In this document: one piece after another, positions 1 through 10,874 of the stretch
How the letters are laid out: every line of letters starts with the position of its first letter
Numbering within the stretch: the first letter of the stretch is position 1
NCBI GenBank assembly: GCA_911728435.2
Contig: OU452200.1
Location: 37,773,715-37,837,714 of the forward strand
Reading direction: 5' to 3'
Source: Apoderus coryli
Lineage: Eukaryota; Arthropoda; Insecta; Coleoptera; Attelabidae
DNA length: 64,000 bases
The notes under the pieces: model-generated
What the model was told of the DNA's origin: nothing
The model's input: the letters and a program-made list of their open reading frames with translations, nothing else
The model's database searches: none
Made by a program: the position numbers and the translations under genes

Positions 1-137
1 GCGTTAAGGATTTAAGAAAAGCATTCAAATGTGCCTAGAGCCCAATCATTTTGAACATTTTTTATAAAATTTATCAGTATTTATGTATATCTTGTTATTT
101 ATTTTAAATTAAAAATGTATTTATTTTTTATGTTAAT

Positions 138-330
138 GTTTATAATAATAATAATAATAATAAATTAATTTATTGTCATAATTTGAGTACAACAAAAAAA
201 AATAATAATTAAAGCTGAAGGTTTAATATGCCTTCTTATTTTAAAAAGATACCATCCCATTTAAAAAGAGAAATGCCAAAAGGTTCAAGCTCAGCAAAGC
301 TGATTTTCAGCAAGGACCTAGTATACTTAA
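138..330 (+). repeat. Inverted copy of LINE end fragment, with (TAA)n tract
   Basis: A (TAA)n run followed by about 170 bases that recur, reverse-complemented and with few changes, at 2440-2610. The shared part encodes the peptide MPKGSSSAKLIFSKDL. In the right-hand copy this runs on into a LINE ORF2 C-terminal motif (HRTTMFRKSFSY). The left copy breaks off near 330, where similarity stops. The pair flanks the LINE body at 395-2205. Confidence 0.6.
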
Positions 331-394
331 TATACACATAAAAAAATATTTAAAAAACATAGAAAGAATATAATAATAAACTACGAAAATAATA

Positions 395-2205
395 ATAATA
401 ACTTATTTATTGTCATTAAGAAAATTGTACAATCTTATAGACAAAGTCAATTCATAATACTTATATAAGCAAAAACAAATTTCAATAATAGTAGCTAACA
501 TTCTACAAAGAATCAATAAAAATGACAAACATTAAAAAATACACATATATACATTATATTAAGAACCAAAAAAAAAAAAAAACACAAAACAAACAAAACA
601 TATGAGACAATCATTTTACCTGTAAAATAATCCTGAAGGGAATAGAAAGCCTTCTCTAAAAGAACTCCTCCTCTAAATTTTTTATAATTTTCCATCGCTG
701 TCAATTGTGGTGGTAAATTTTATTTTTATTATACATTTTTCGACTCTCATAAATAAGTGATTTTTTCAACAAAGCAGATCTCGGTATAGGCAAGTGCACC
801 CTTTGAACCAATCTCGTGGGATAAGTATGACCAGGAGGAGCTAAGCCTGTGATATTTCTTAAATTTTTGTGAATAAGGCAAACAGTCTCCAAGATAAAAA
901 GCGATGGAAGCGTCAGTATTGCGTTCTTTATATATAGCTGTCTACAGCTAACACTAGCATCAACTCCGGATAAGTAACGCACAGCCCGCTTTTGCAGTAC
1001 GAAAATACTTTTAAAAAGAGTCTGGCTACAGGTACCCCAGAAAGCTATGCCGTATCGCAGATGAGCCTCCACTAATGAAAAATATACATTTCTAGCAACC
1101 CTCAATCCCATCGCCCATGACACAACCCTTAAAGCATAGCAGCCAGATGAAACCCTCTTACCCAATTGCTTAATATGTTCTTCAAATTTAAGCTTTAAGT
1201 CAATATGGACTCCCAAAAACTTGACACAATTTACCCTGCTTATGGGGTTACTTTCCGAAACTAAATCGCCAAATTCAAAATTGAAACATAAAATATTTGT
1301 CTTTGTAAAACTAAATGAAAGGTAATTAGAATCACACCAATCCTTTACCTTTGCTAAATCACCTTGTATGAACTCTTTCACCACATCAACATTTTTATCA
1401 TGCCACAGAACTGTTGTGTCGTCCGCAAACAGTGTAAACTGTCCCCTTAATTTAATAGTAGTAATATCATTTATATACAAAAGAAAGAGAAGGGGGCCTA
1501 AAACGGAACCCTGTGGCACTCCGCAGGCAACATCCATACTATCAGAAACACTATTTCGATATATAACCAGCTGCCTACGGTTGATCAAATATGAGCGGCA
1601 CCAGCTCAAAGGCTCTCCTCTAACACCATAAATTTCGAGCTTCCTAAGAAGAATACCGTGATCCACGCAATCAAATGCTTTGGAAAAGTCGCAAAATACT
1701 GCAGCAACAGCTCTACTGTTATTAAGTTGTGAATAAACATTTTCGAGAAAGGAGAATATAGCATCTGTTGTGCCTTTTGATGGCTGAAAACCGAACTGTT
1801 GGGTCGTGAGTATGTTGTTTACTTGGAGAAAATTGAGGAGTCGCTTCTTGACAAGTTTTTCGATTATCTTAGAGAAAGTCGACAGCAATGATATTGGCCT
1901 GAAATTTGATGGATCATTGGTATCGCCACTCTTATATAATGGTATCACCATAGCGGTTTTAAGACAATCAGGAATTATACCTCTTAAAAACGACAGGTTT
2001 ATTGCATCTATCAAGGCTCTGTGTGCTGACAATGGTAAATTTTCTATGATTTTTATCGCAAATCCGTCTAGTCCACAGGAATACTTATTTTTTATGTCAC
2101 GGATTACTTCAATCAGCTCTGTAAGTTCGACAGAAGACAGACAAACGGACTACCATTTAACGGATCTCCCAGATAACTCAAAGCATCATGTTTTGTTTTA
2201 ATGGA
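395..2205 (-). pseudogene. 5'-truncated LINE ORF2 (reverse transcriptase), family A
   Basis: Relic of a non-LTR retrotransposon polyprotein that would copy its RNA into DNA at a nicked target. The main open stretch is 701-2032 on the minus strand. It has the RT blocks FCDFSKAFDCVDH, GVPQGSVLGPLLFLLYIND and the catalytic FADD box (near 1415-1435). The frame continues upstream of the first Met to about 2130, and a further -1 frame extends it to about 2205. The C-terminal tail (LLEKAFYSLQDYF) lies in another frame at about 610-704, so at least two frameshifts have killed it. No endonuclease domain remains. The tail near 400 is TTTATTGTCATT-like. The same family recurs at 29906-31195. The clade (Jockey/CR1-like) is inferred. 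Confidence 0.85.
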
Positions 2206-2276
2206 ACTTCGAATATCATACAAATTTAGACTATAATTGTATAATCAAACTGCTTCCCAAGCACAAATAATTATGG

Positions 2277-2490
2277 TCACATAGCATTAGAATCAATGAG
2301 AGTAGCCTGCTCAGCAAACAATTTTTTGTATAGGACTCTCTTAAATTTTGCACTAGGGAAGGCTTTATAGTTATAGTTATAGCTGAAGGACTTCCGAAAC
2401 ATGGTTGTTCGATGCTGCGGAACAGTAATTATGTCCTTGTATATTAGGTCCTTGCTGAAAATCAGCTTTGCTGAGCTTGAACCTTTTGGC
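2277..2490 (-). pseudogene. LINE ORF2 C-terminal fragment
   Basis: A minus-strand open stretch of 71 codons carrying PQHRTTMFRKSFSYNYNYKA followed by FKRVLYKKLF. This is the usual C-terminal signature of Jockey/CR1-type LINE polyproteins (H-R-T-x-F-x-x-S-F-x-Y, then F-K-x-x-L). There is no RT domain. It belongs to a different LINE copy from the one at 395-2205, and its upstream part is the arm repeated at 138-330. Confidence 0.6.
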
Positions 2491-2690
2491 ATTTCTCTTT
2501 TTAAATGTGTTGTTTTTTAAAATAAGACTGCTTTAGCTTTCATTATTATTATTTTTTTGTTGTACTCAAATCATGCCAATAAATTAATTTATTATTCTTA
2601 TTATTATAACGTAATTACATTTTTAAATGGGCTTGGCTCGTAAGTAAATAAATAAATAAAATGATATGAGATGTATATCACTACTTTTAG

Positions 2691-5600
2691 CTTGTCCTCA
2701 TACTCATCTAAAGTGCAAAAATAATAAATGCCTGCCGAAATCCAAGTTTTGTGACCACGTGTTGAATTGCTCTGAAGGTGAAGATGAACCATCTCAATGT
2801 CGCTGCAGAGATTATTTAAGATTGACTGATCCAGAGAAATTGTGCGATGGAGTGGTTCATTGTAAGGATAAGACTGATGAGGATCCTCGATTGTGTATGA
2901 ATTGTCCAATGGATAGCTTCATATGCAAGAAGTAAGTATTTAATTGTTGCGGTTAAAAAATTGTACGACTTGCTTCTTCTTTTTGTCGACTATTTTCCAC
3001 AATTTCTGGAGTTGTCACTTCAATGGTCGGGAATAGAGTAGATGTTTGACTTTGTTGTAATACTTTTCAGGTCGCAGCAATGCATTCCATATAATTTTGT
3101 ATGCGATGGAGAAGTTGACTGTTATGAAGGGGAAGATGAAAAAATTTGTACATCATTACAACCGCTTGACAAAAACAGGTATTTACATTCGAGTTCATAA
3201 AATAGAAATCAGGCTGTATAACGATTGAATCTAACTTGAATTTTAGTAATTATTAGTGCTCAATAGAATATTAGCTCACATAAATATTCATAGTGTTTGT
3301 CACAGCTACCTAACTAAATTAAGTTTTTCAGGACTTATGTGCAAAAAACTTAATTTTAGGTAGGTACTGATGTAACAAAAATAACTATTATTACTTTGTT
3401 TGCAATAGCTCCAACTCCACTTCAGTAATGGACTATTTCTTCAAATTATTTTTTTAATTTAAACAAATCACCCAAAAAGCCTATCAAAGGCCATCATAAA
3501 GGGTGATGCAATAAGAACGCCAATTTTGAGTTTTAATGAAAACAAATTTTCAAAGACCGTTGCGCATAAATTTTGCGGGACTTCAATGACAAAGCGTTGA
3601 ATTTCGTCTTTTAAGACATCAATCATTGTGCGTTTGTACACATAAACTTGTGACTTTAAATAACTCCAAAGAAAAAAGTACAAAAGCGTTAAATCGCATA
3701 ATTTGGGCTGGCAATGCCGATCTCTAAACCTTTCGCGATTACTTCTTGACCAAGTTCATCTCTTGCCCAAAATGCACACCAACCAGTAACACTTTTTGGG
3801 TGTATCTGTTTCTCAACAATCGCTCGTGGATTTTCGGAATCCCAAATGCGACAAGTTTGTCGATTAACGAAGCCATGAAGATAGAACTGGGCTTCAAAGA
3901 CTCAAAATATTTAGTTTTCTAAATAAGTAGTTACTCTTTCGTGCGAATAATTTAGCAATACATCTTCATTTGCAACGAGTACGGCATTTTCGTATTTCCA
4001 TTCATTAAAAGCATATTAATCCGTATAAAATCTGATAGTGCTGTCTTTGTCGTCGAAAATCTGCTAAAAAAGGACCGCTATCTATGTGAATTAACTTAAA
4101 GCTGCACCGAAGGTGCAGCCGCATGTCTGTCTATATGGAAAATTTGTTTTTTGCTGCATCCCAACGGGTACTTTTCAAGGGGATTTAATCTACAAAAGTT
4201 CATTTTGTGTGCGACGCAGAGGGAGATATCAACTATTTCCCATATTGATAGAAATTGATCTTAAACATGAAAATAATGCCGAAAACTTTTAGACTCTTAA
4301 TGTAAACAAAGAAAATAATAATAAGCTATTTAACACAAGCAATTTTTCTGTCGTGTTAGTAAAAACATATTACCAAAACCAAATTATGACGTGAAGCTAG
4401 AGGTGTCAACTATATTGGAATTTGTCGATTTTTTTTTTTAAATCCATTTTCATGACTATATTCTTAGAAAAACATATGGGACAAGCAATTTCGTATATTT
4501 TTAATCCCAATCGTATCAAAGAATAACGTACACATTCGTAAATTCGAGTTGAGTTTTTCTGATCCAAAAATCTCATCTGCGTTATTGAACCACAGCATAA
4601 TACGTTAGAGAGATATAGTAGTCTTAAAAAATGGAAACCTGACAAACCAACGAATTTCAAAATAGAGAGATGGTAGTCCTAAAAATAACGTACACCACTA
4701 TTAAGGTTAACGTTATTTTAACATCTGGCTATGCGCTATGGATTTATCAGATTATAACAACATTAATTAATAAGCAGCATGTACAGGGTGATACAAAAAG
4801 AACATTAATTAGCACACAATTAAGAAATTTTTAGCATACACTTTAGATTTATATACGGGGTGAGTCAAAAATGTATTTCATTATTTTCTTAAGGGCAAAA
4901 AAGTAATATTTTGAATAATTTTTTGATTTCTTTAGATTTCTATTCAAGAAGTTAAACTATAAGCTCCTAGAGGTTATCTACGGGGTAACTGTTATTATTA
5001 TTTAAGACTTTTAGACACGGCAGACCTTATCAGCGATAGGTGACTTTTTATTTTTTTTAAAATAGAAATTTTGAGCATACACTTTAAATTTATATACAGG
5101 GTGAGTCAAAAATATATTTCATTATTTTGTTAAGGACAAAAAAGTAATATTTTTGAATAATTTTTATTAATGATTTTTTTTGTCTAAATTTTTTTTTATT
5201 ATTTTTTTATTTTCCAAAAATTTTTTTTTTATTTTTTAAGATTTTTTTTTTTTTTTTATATTTTTTTTGATTTTCTTCAAATTTTTTTTATAACCCTCCA
5301 TGACTTTTGTCATAGATAAAACTACCACAAAACGACTGGGAAATCCCGCAAGCGATTTCTTGTTCTTTATGATAAATGTCAAGAGACTTCACAGGAAGTA
5401 AATCCAAAACGATTTCTTTGGCCTTACTAGCAATATATTCGGGATTTTGAACAATTTTAAAATTTATGTGACTTTTTAAGAATTTTTTTTCAGACATAAT
5501 GCTGGTGAAGTAGTGTCCCGTTTCAACGGCGTTTGGCATGCGGGTTGTTTCAATAGTACTTACAGTGTTTCTGAAAAGGAAACAATATGCAAAAATTTAG

Positions 5601-5809
5601 GATTTAGAAGTGGTATTGCGTTGCAGTTGCCTACACCAAAAGGTGAGTCCCCCAATACTATGCGTCCATTTGCCAATGATTTCCATCCGTTATGGATAAG
5701 GAATTCGACTAAAAACAGTTTGAAAATGTACATAAGGACTGGGAACGATCCTTATATGACGTTTGAGCCTGATGATGAGTGTTATAGATTGTTTATTACT
5801 TGTTTGTAG
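2691..5809 (+). CDS. LDLa repeats plus terminal SRCR-like domain, last three exons of a mosaic protein
   Basis: Exons 2691-2931, 3071-3178 and 5494-5809 join in frame, with acceptors TTTTAG, TTTTCAG and TTTTTTTCAG and donors AA|GTAAGT and AG|GTATTT. Exon 1 holds a six-Cys LDL-receptor class A repeat ([13 protein letters not shown]), then a second LDLa-like module ([14 protein letters not shown]) lacking early cysteines, then the start of a third. Exon 2 completes the third ([18 protein letters not shown]). D/E-rich ends are the calcium cage of this fold. Exon 3 reads [16 protein letters not shown], later ETICKNLGF, and ends with CYRLFITCL and TAG, a scavenger-receptor Cys-rich-like module. 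LDLa plus SRCR occurs in extracellular mosaic proteases such as nudel and corin; nudel is my best guess but no protease domain is in the window. The start lies left of position 1. A good donor-like site (AAAAG|GTGAGT) at 5642 could shorten exon 3. Intron 2 is 2.3 kb and holds a transposase relic. Confidence 0.75.
3440..3905 (-). pseudogene. Tc1/mariner-type transposase fragment in intron
   Basis: Minus-strand peptides match the C-terminal half of the DDE transposase family also present at 31859-33099. [20 protein letters not shown], then [20 protein letters not shown], read from about 3900 down to 3740. After a frameshift [15 protein letters not shown] follows, which contains the region after the last catalytic residue. 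No start and no terminal inverted repeats are seen. It lies antisense in intron 2 of the LDLa/SRCR gene, so it is an old passenger. Confidence 0.7.
4825..5165. repeat. Pair of ~100-bp direct repeats
   Basis: 4825-4925 and 5065-5165 share about 100 bases with few changes, including ACTTTARATTTATATAC and GGGTGAGTCAAAAAT. They are 240 bases apart in the same orientation. Each contains the ACRGGGTG-type motif found at the tips of several small elements in this window, so they look like ends of a decayed miniature transposon. Confidence 0.55.
5165..5292. repeat. T-rich low-complexity tract
   Basis: Long runs of T broken by single A, G or C bases. It ends about 200 bases upstream of the acceptor of the last LDLa/SRCR exon. 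It is simple sequence; a role in splicing is possible but not shown. Confidence 0.8.
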
Positions 5810-5959
5810 TTTATTGAAGTAAATTTGTTTAAAAATATTTTTACTGTTTTTTATTTACCGAAAAAAAAACTATTATTTCTTGTATAAAATGTGATCCTTG
5901 GGGCATACCTAGACATACAAAAAACGGACTTGATTAGAACTTTTTTAGTCGTAAAATCT

Positions 5960-6310
5960 AGGATTTATTATGATTCAGACCTCTCTTGACCTTGAACTAA
6001 ATAAATCTTTTGTGATTGGCTCTAATCTAGAGCCAATATGATTCCCTTGTTCGTCAGCTATTAAAGTCACCCTTCCAAGGCATTTAACGCTTTCGCAGAG
6101 CAGCGCCATACTCATACAGTTGCACAGCAAGTGTTATGTTGCTGTCATTGTTGTTTCTTCTTCGCAAAAACCACTTGTATCGTCGTCATTCAAGCCCCAT
6201 CATCTTTTGTGATGGTACCTCACTGGATAGTGTCCTGTAAAAAGGCCTGTGATGTGCCTTATATCGTTTCTATCGAGCTGGATAAACTGGTTGACTCTTG
6301 CTTCTGAATG
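5960..6310 (-). pseudogene. I/LOA-type LINE ORF2 3' end fragment
   Basis: On the minus strand the peptide RHITGLFTGHYPVRYHHKR is followed by GLNDDDTSGFCEEE. This is the Cys-containing region after RNase H in LINEs of the I/LOA group. The copy at 19730-21240 has the matching LRQITGLFTGHHPVR. Frameshifts and stops are present and no RT or RNase H domain remains here. Confidence 0.6.
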
Positions 6311-6439
6311 AACCTCTTAATTCTCTCAGGGCGAGCCTCCGTCCGCGATTTCTCCAAGTTTGATCCATCCGTTTTTTTTCTGAATCTAATGGTGTCAGAT
6401 CCATTCTTTTCATATAGCCTAAACCTCCGGATTTATCAG

Positions 6440-6890
6440 AGCAATGTGTGCGAGCAGGAGAGTGCTGGAGTGCTTCAGACAGATGTCCGCTTGGTGTACT
6501 GTTAACAAGTTAATGCTTAACACGATGAAGACTCAAATAATTGAGATTCATAGCCGGTACAGGGACTGCTCTAACGTTTTGTTTAACTTAGATAGTCACT
6601 TTGATGATTACGTCAATTTTCTTGGTGTTAGAATAGATATGCACCTTACTTTTAAGGCCCTTGTCGAGATGGTTTGTACTAAATTTAACATTTTTCTGCT
6701 TCTTTTATCAAAAGCTTTCCTTAGCCTTCGCGAGATTTTGAGTGTATACTACAGTTACGTCCTATAACGTGGTTATTTGGGGACAGACTCAGGATATTAA
6801 TAAGGTTTTTTATGCTCAAAAAAGAAGTGCCCGATTGAGTTTTGACATTCCATATCGGATATTCTACCTAGCCACATTAAATAATACTAA
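6440..6890 (+). pseudogene. LINE RT thumb/C-terminal fragment
   Basis: Two overlapping plus-strand open stretches give WCTVNKLMLNTMKTQIIEI, then FLGVRIDMHLTFKALV, and after a frameshift NVVIWGQTQDI and YAQKRSARLSF. This order (W-C-x-x-N-x-L, then F-L-G-V-x-I-D, then V-I-W-G, then Q-K-R-x-x-R) is the region after the YADD box of Jockey/CR1-like RTs. The palm is missing and the copy is dead. Confidence 0.6.
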
Positions 6891-7039
6891 TAAATGCCTT
6901 TCGTGTAACCATACAAAACTTTACAATAATAATCAAACATCACCAAATTCAAGTAAAATAAAATACATTAAATATAGAGACAAATTCTCAGAATACCCCT
7001 AAACAAACTTAAGTATAGAATAAACCGCTTCAAACAATC

Positions 7040-7480
7040 AAGAAATACACTTATAAGAGAAAGAAGGGGACCCAAGAGGGATCCCTGTGTTACACCTCTC
7101 CTCAATTGCAATTGTGGCGATGCTCCGCGATCACAGGGCCCTGTATCTGACTACGAAGATTCAAATGGGAGTGAAATAAGTTGACACTATCAGCATTTAA
7201 AATCCACAGTATCGAACGTCTTGCTGCTGCTGTCAAGAAGTGTCATGTGTGTTATATCACCATTGATAAGCAGATCATCAACAACATTCGCCAAAGCAGC
7301 GGCCGTACCATAACCTCTTCGAAATCCCCATTGGCATGGTATACCACTATTTGAGGATCAACGTCGGCAATAACCCTGGTGGTGTCAAAGGCATATAATA
7401 TTTTTTGCTCTTATCTGAATAACCGATTTATACATCATTGAGAGTGGGGGTTTTGAGCTCGTAAGCTCAAAATATAGGAT
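7040..7480 (-). pseudogene. LINE RT palm fragment, opposite orientation
   Basis: The minus strand reads CQWGFRRGYGTAAALANVV, then LLDSSSKTFDTVDF, then GVTQGSLLGPLL. These resemble RT blocks with the fingers helix, the D-x-S-K-A-F-D-x-V-D box and the G-V-P-Q-G-S-x-L-G-P box. Stops and frame changes interrupt it. It faces the fragment at 6440-6890 head-on, so the two are separate insertions or a rearranged one. Confidence 0.55.
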
Positions 7481-7817
7481 AAGATAGTGGGCAAACCCAA
7501 CGTATTAAACAAAGTGTTCATTGTTTTAAATTGGCTGCATTAAGCTTTAATAATAACATGAAAAAGTATTAATTTTAATTTACGAAGTATTAGTATCCGT
7601 TATACTAAAGTCTTATTAGGCATGTGGAAATATAACAGAGTATTTCCGTTAATGTGACTATATTTCTCTTCATTAATATTCAGTGTAATACACACACATT
7701 TTATATAACAGCATTAATTGTTTGGACAATGAACTGCCACTGAATTTGTGTCAATCAATCAAGTTGCTCTTATAATATTAATAAATACAGGGTATCACAC
7801 GAAACTTTGGGAATATG

Positions 7818-8836
7818 CAGGGTGTCAGTAAATAAGTGCGATAAACTCCAGCAGATAATTCTGCATGAAAAAATAATGATAGTTTGTTATATAAACACAT
7901 GTTCGCAAATGCTTTGTTTCCTGAGATACGGGGTGTTAAAGTTTTTCTTAAAAACTGCAGATTTATTGATTGCTCTGAAACCGGTGGAGATATGCAAATG
8001 AAATTTAGTGAGTTTTAAGAGGTAGTTATTGCGCATTTTTTTGGCAAGCAATTAAGAATTTTATGTTCATCAGTGGCTCGCATACGGGTAATGATCTCAA
8101 TATTTTTAAAGAAAAAAATGGTACGCCATTGGAATTTTTCAAATAAAAAATCATTTTGCAATTCCTCGTTCAATTTGTGATAAAAAATCTCTCTTGCTGT
8201 TTTATTGTAGGGGGCATCGTCTTTGTGCAAAAAAATAAAACATCTCACCCCGTATTTTTTATTTCTCTAATACGTTATCAAGAACTATCTAATACAATAA
8301 ACATTAAACCAAAACAATAAGAGAAAATAACACTAATGATAAAGAAACGCTAATTTTACATTTCGTTGAAATATTCGTATTTAACAGAATGTTGACAAGT
8401 AGCCTACCAGCGTCACCGCGAGATGTTTTATTTTTTTGCACAAATTCCCCCTACGATAAAAAAGCGAGAGAGATTTTTTATCACAAATTGAACGAGGAAT
8501 TCTAAAATGATTTTTAATTTGAAAAATTCTAGTGGCGGACCTTCAAAAAAGTTGAGATCATTACCCGTATGCGTGCCACTGATGAACATAAAAATTTTAA
8601 TTGCATGTCAAAAAATGTGCAATAACGACCTCTTAAAACCCACTAAATTTCATTTGCATATCTCCACCGGTTTTAGAGCAATCAATAAATATTCAGTTTT
8701 TAAGAAAAACTTCAACTGTATCTCAGCAGAAAACAAAGCATTTGCAGACATATGTTTATATAGCAAACTGTCATTATTTTTTCATGCAGAATTACCTCCT
8801 GAAGTTTGTCGCCCTTATTTACTTACACCCTGTATA
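7818..8836. mobile_element. Fold-back element with ~430-bp inverted arms
   Basis: The left arm (about 7818-8262) recurs reverse-complemented at about 8415-8836, with roughly 150 bases between. The tips read GCAGGGTGTCAGTAAATAAG on the left and, on the reverse strand at the right, ACAGGGTGTAAGTAAATAAG. No transposase is encoded; the short open stretches are shadows of the arms. It is a fold-back or MITE-type element, superfamily unknown. Confidence 0.8.
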
Positions 8837-9127
8837 TACTAATGTCGACACTCAGACCTATCAATTAATTTTGTATACCTTCATGAAATCTTTCTTCGAA
8901 AAATACCCCCATAGTACCTATTTTTTTCTATTACCTTTATTATCTAATTTGGATTGACTTTATTGTCAGTGATAGTAGGGAATTTCTCTACTTGTAGGAA
9001 AATTTGCTGAAAAATTGGAAAGTAGGGAAATGGAGGCAGAAATTTTAAAATATCCTATTTGTAGAGAAATTTTAGAATACTCTATCATTTTTTAAACCAG
9101 TAATCTTAAACTATTTTTTCTTAGATA

Positions 9128-9495
9128 CAACTGTGTTCAAGGTAAGAATGGGATAGCATTGGAATCTTGGAAAATTAAACTAAGTTTAGCCGTTTCCGAG
9201 AAATTAAAAAAAAAACGATTTTCTACGATTTTAGTTTTTATTTCTGCCATTATTTTTACAGATTGATATAAAAAAGCACTATCTCATTGTTACTTTTTGA
9301 GGAGAATAAGATAGGTCTTACAAATGTTCACTACGACGTTTCGTTTTTAAAAAAGCATCAACAACTTCTCGAAAAGGGCTAAGTTAGTTTACTTTTGAAA
9401 ACAGCATTTAAAATGTGTTTAAATTGTACAACTTTTTTCGAATTTAACGGACATTGTAACTCCTACCGTTTCCAAGATTCCAATGAAGGACGAAA
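9128..9495. mobile_element. Small TA-type element, family M, degraded copy
   Basis: The left tip (CTGTGTTCAAGGTAAGAATG) and the right end (CCTACCGTTTCCAAGATTCC on the plus strand) are mutually inverted. They match the better preserved element at 55853-58055. The interior also matches 31490-31650 in the opposite orientation. No coding capacity is seen. Confidence 0.65.
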
Positions 9496-9499
9496 GCGA

Positions 9500-10870
9500 C
9501 TTTGGCCTTGAATATTGGAATTTGTTAACATTAATTTGATTTAAATTCTTATATTAATGTTTATACCTCTTTAATACGAATGTATTTTATTTTTATGTTA
9601 CCATGTTAACGACCAGCGCTAATTTTTTGTAACTTGCTTCTGGACCAAGGTGTTTTTTTTGTTGAAGTTTGATAAAAGGATGTCTGATAATATATTTTTT
9701 TGAAATGTGAATTATTGGAAATGGCGTTTAAAAGAAAAATAGGTACACACGGTCTGAGTGAGACAAAAATATGAATATGTTTACCACAGACAGTAGTCAC
9801 GAATACAGATTCCAAAATTATTAATAAATAAATATAAATTATAAATAAATTCGAAAGAAGTAGTCCATATCGAAGTGGAGTAGAATATTTATAAATAAAT
9901 AACAAACCCCAGATATTGGAAAAATACAAAAATATTATTTTCCTGTTAATTCTAGTTTATCTAGAAGAGTCACCATTTCTCGATAATCAGGAGCTCTGCC
10001 TCTTACCCTGTGGTGCAATATTATTATTATTATGTTAATATCCAATTAGCATAGAGAAATCAAGAAACCATCTTTGATTCAATCTAACCTCCCTCATTAT
10101 CATTCGTCACACAGGGAGGATTTAGGCGCAAGATTGTTTAAGGGAGGGATAACGCTTTTATTATAAATTCTCCTCTCAGAGAAATAAGTTTAGTTGTGTC
10201 CTAATTTTAAACTAATAGTAAGAAGACCTGAATGCAGTAAAAATGGGAACCATAGTGCAACTTGACCTTATATGGTCTCTTATATTTTAATGTAAGTAAC
10301 ATTATTTGTATTCTATTATTATAACTCTATAGTCTATAATTTAAGTTTCATCATTTTGTAAACTCTTCTCAACTTTAACTGTTAATAAACTTAGTCTATT
10401 TAAACTTGGTATTCGGTGTTTCAATCTTTTAGATATGGTCCTTATTTTCAATGCCCTCGTAGTTCACGTTAAACCTAAACGTGACAATAGTTTCATTACA
10501 AAGTGATCAGGCCTCGTATACAAAAGATACGTCAGCTTGTTCGGCCTATGGCTATGGGTACGCAAACCATAATATTAATATTATAAGTAGGTATAAATAA
10601 AATTATACCGGTGTAACATCTATACGCTCTAAAAATTCAGCTCTCGTAGAGTATTATCTTCTTCTTCTACCTACGTACCTATATGCTATAATAATAAAAT
10701 ACTACACTTGCCCATCGACTATTATGCCCAGGCTCGTTCGTATTGGGCGGGCCATCGACCCGAAGAAACCGTTGGGCTGCCAGGGCCAAGAATGCAGCGC
10801 ATTCGCAAATAAATACAACATAAACATTTAAGCTCTCTTCACACAGAAGAACGTATACGTAAACGCAACA
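9500..10870. other. No gene recognised
   Basis: AT-rich sequence without a convincing exon or transposase. A 107-codon minus-strand open stretch at 9606-9929 has no recognisable motif and skewed, low-complexity composition. Confidence 0.5.
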
Positions 10871-10874
10871 ATAG

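Noticed and set aside
1368..2201. Plus-strand open frames of 87 and 131 codons
   Set aside because: Antisense shadows of the minus-strand reverse transcriptase.
2666..2690. Met at 2666 as the start of the LDLa protein
   Set aside because: The residues before 2691 do not fit an LDLa repeat and a splice acceptor lies at the join, so this is intron read-through.
8015..8957. Open frames of 71-111 codons between 8015 and 8957
   Set aside because: They are the two inverted arms of the fold-back element read from both strands.
10186..10500. Possible solo LTR ending in AACGTGACAATAG followed by a primer-site-like stretch
   Set aside because: No second LTR, no clear TGT start, no target duplication and no gag or pol sequence nearby.
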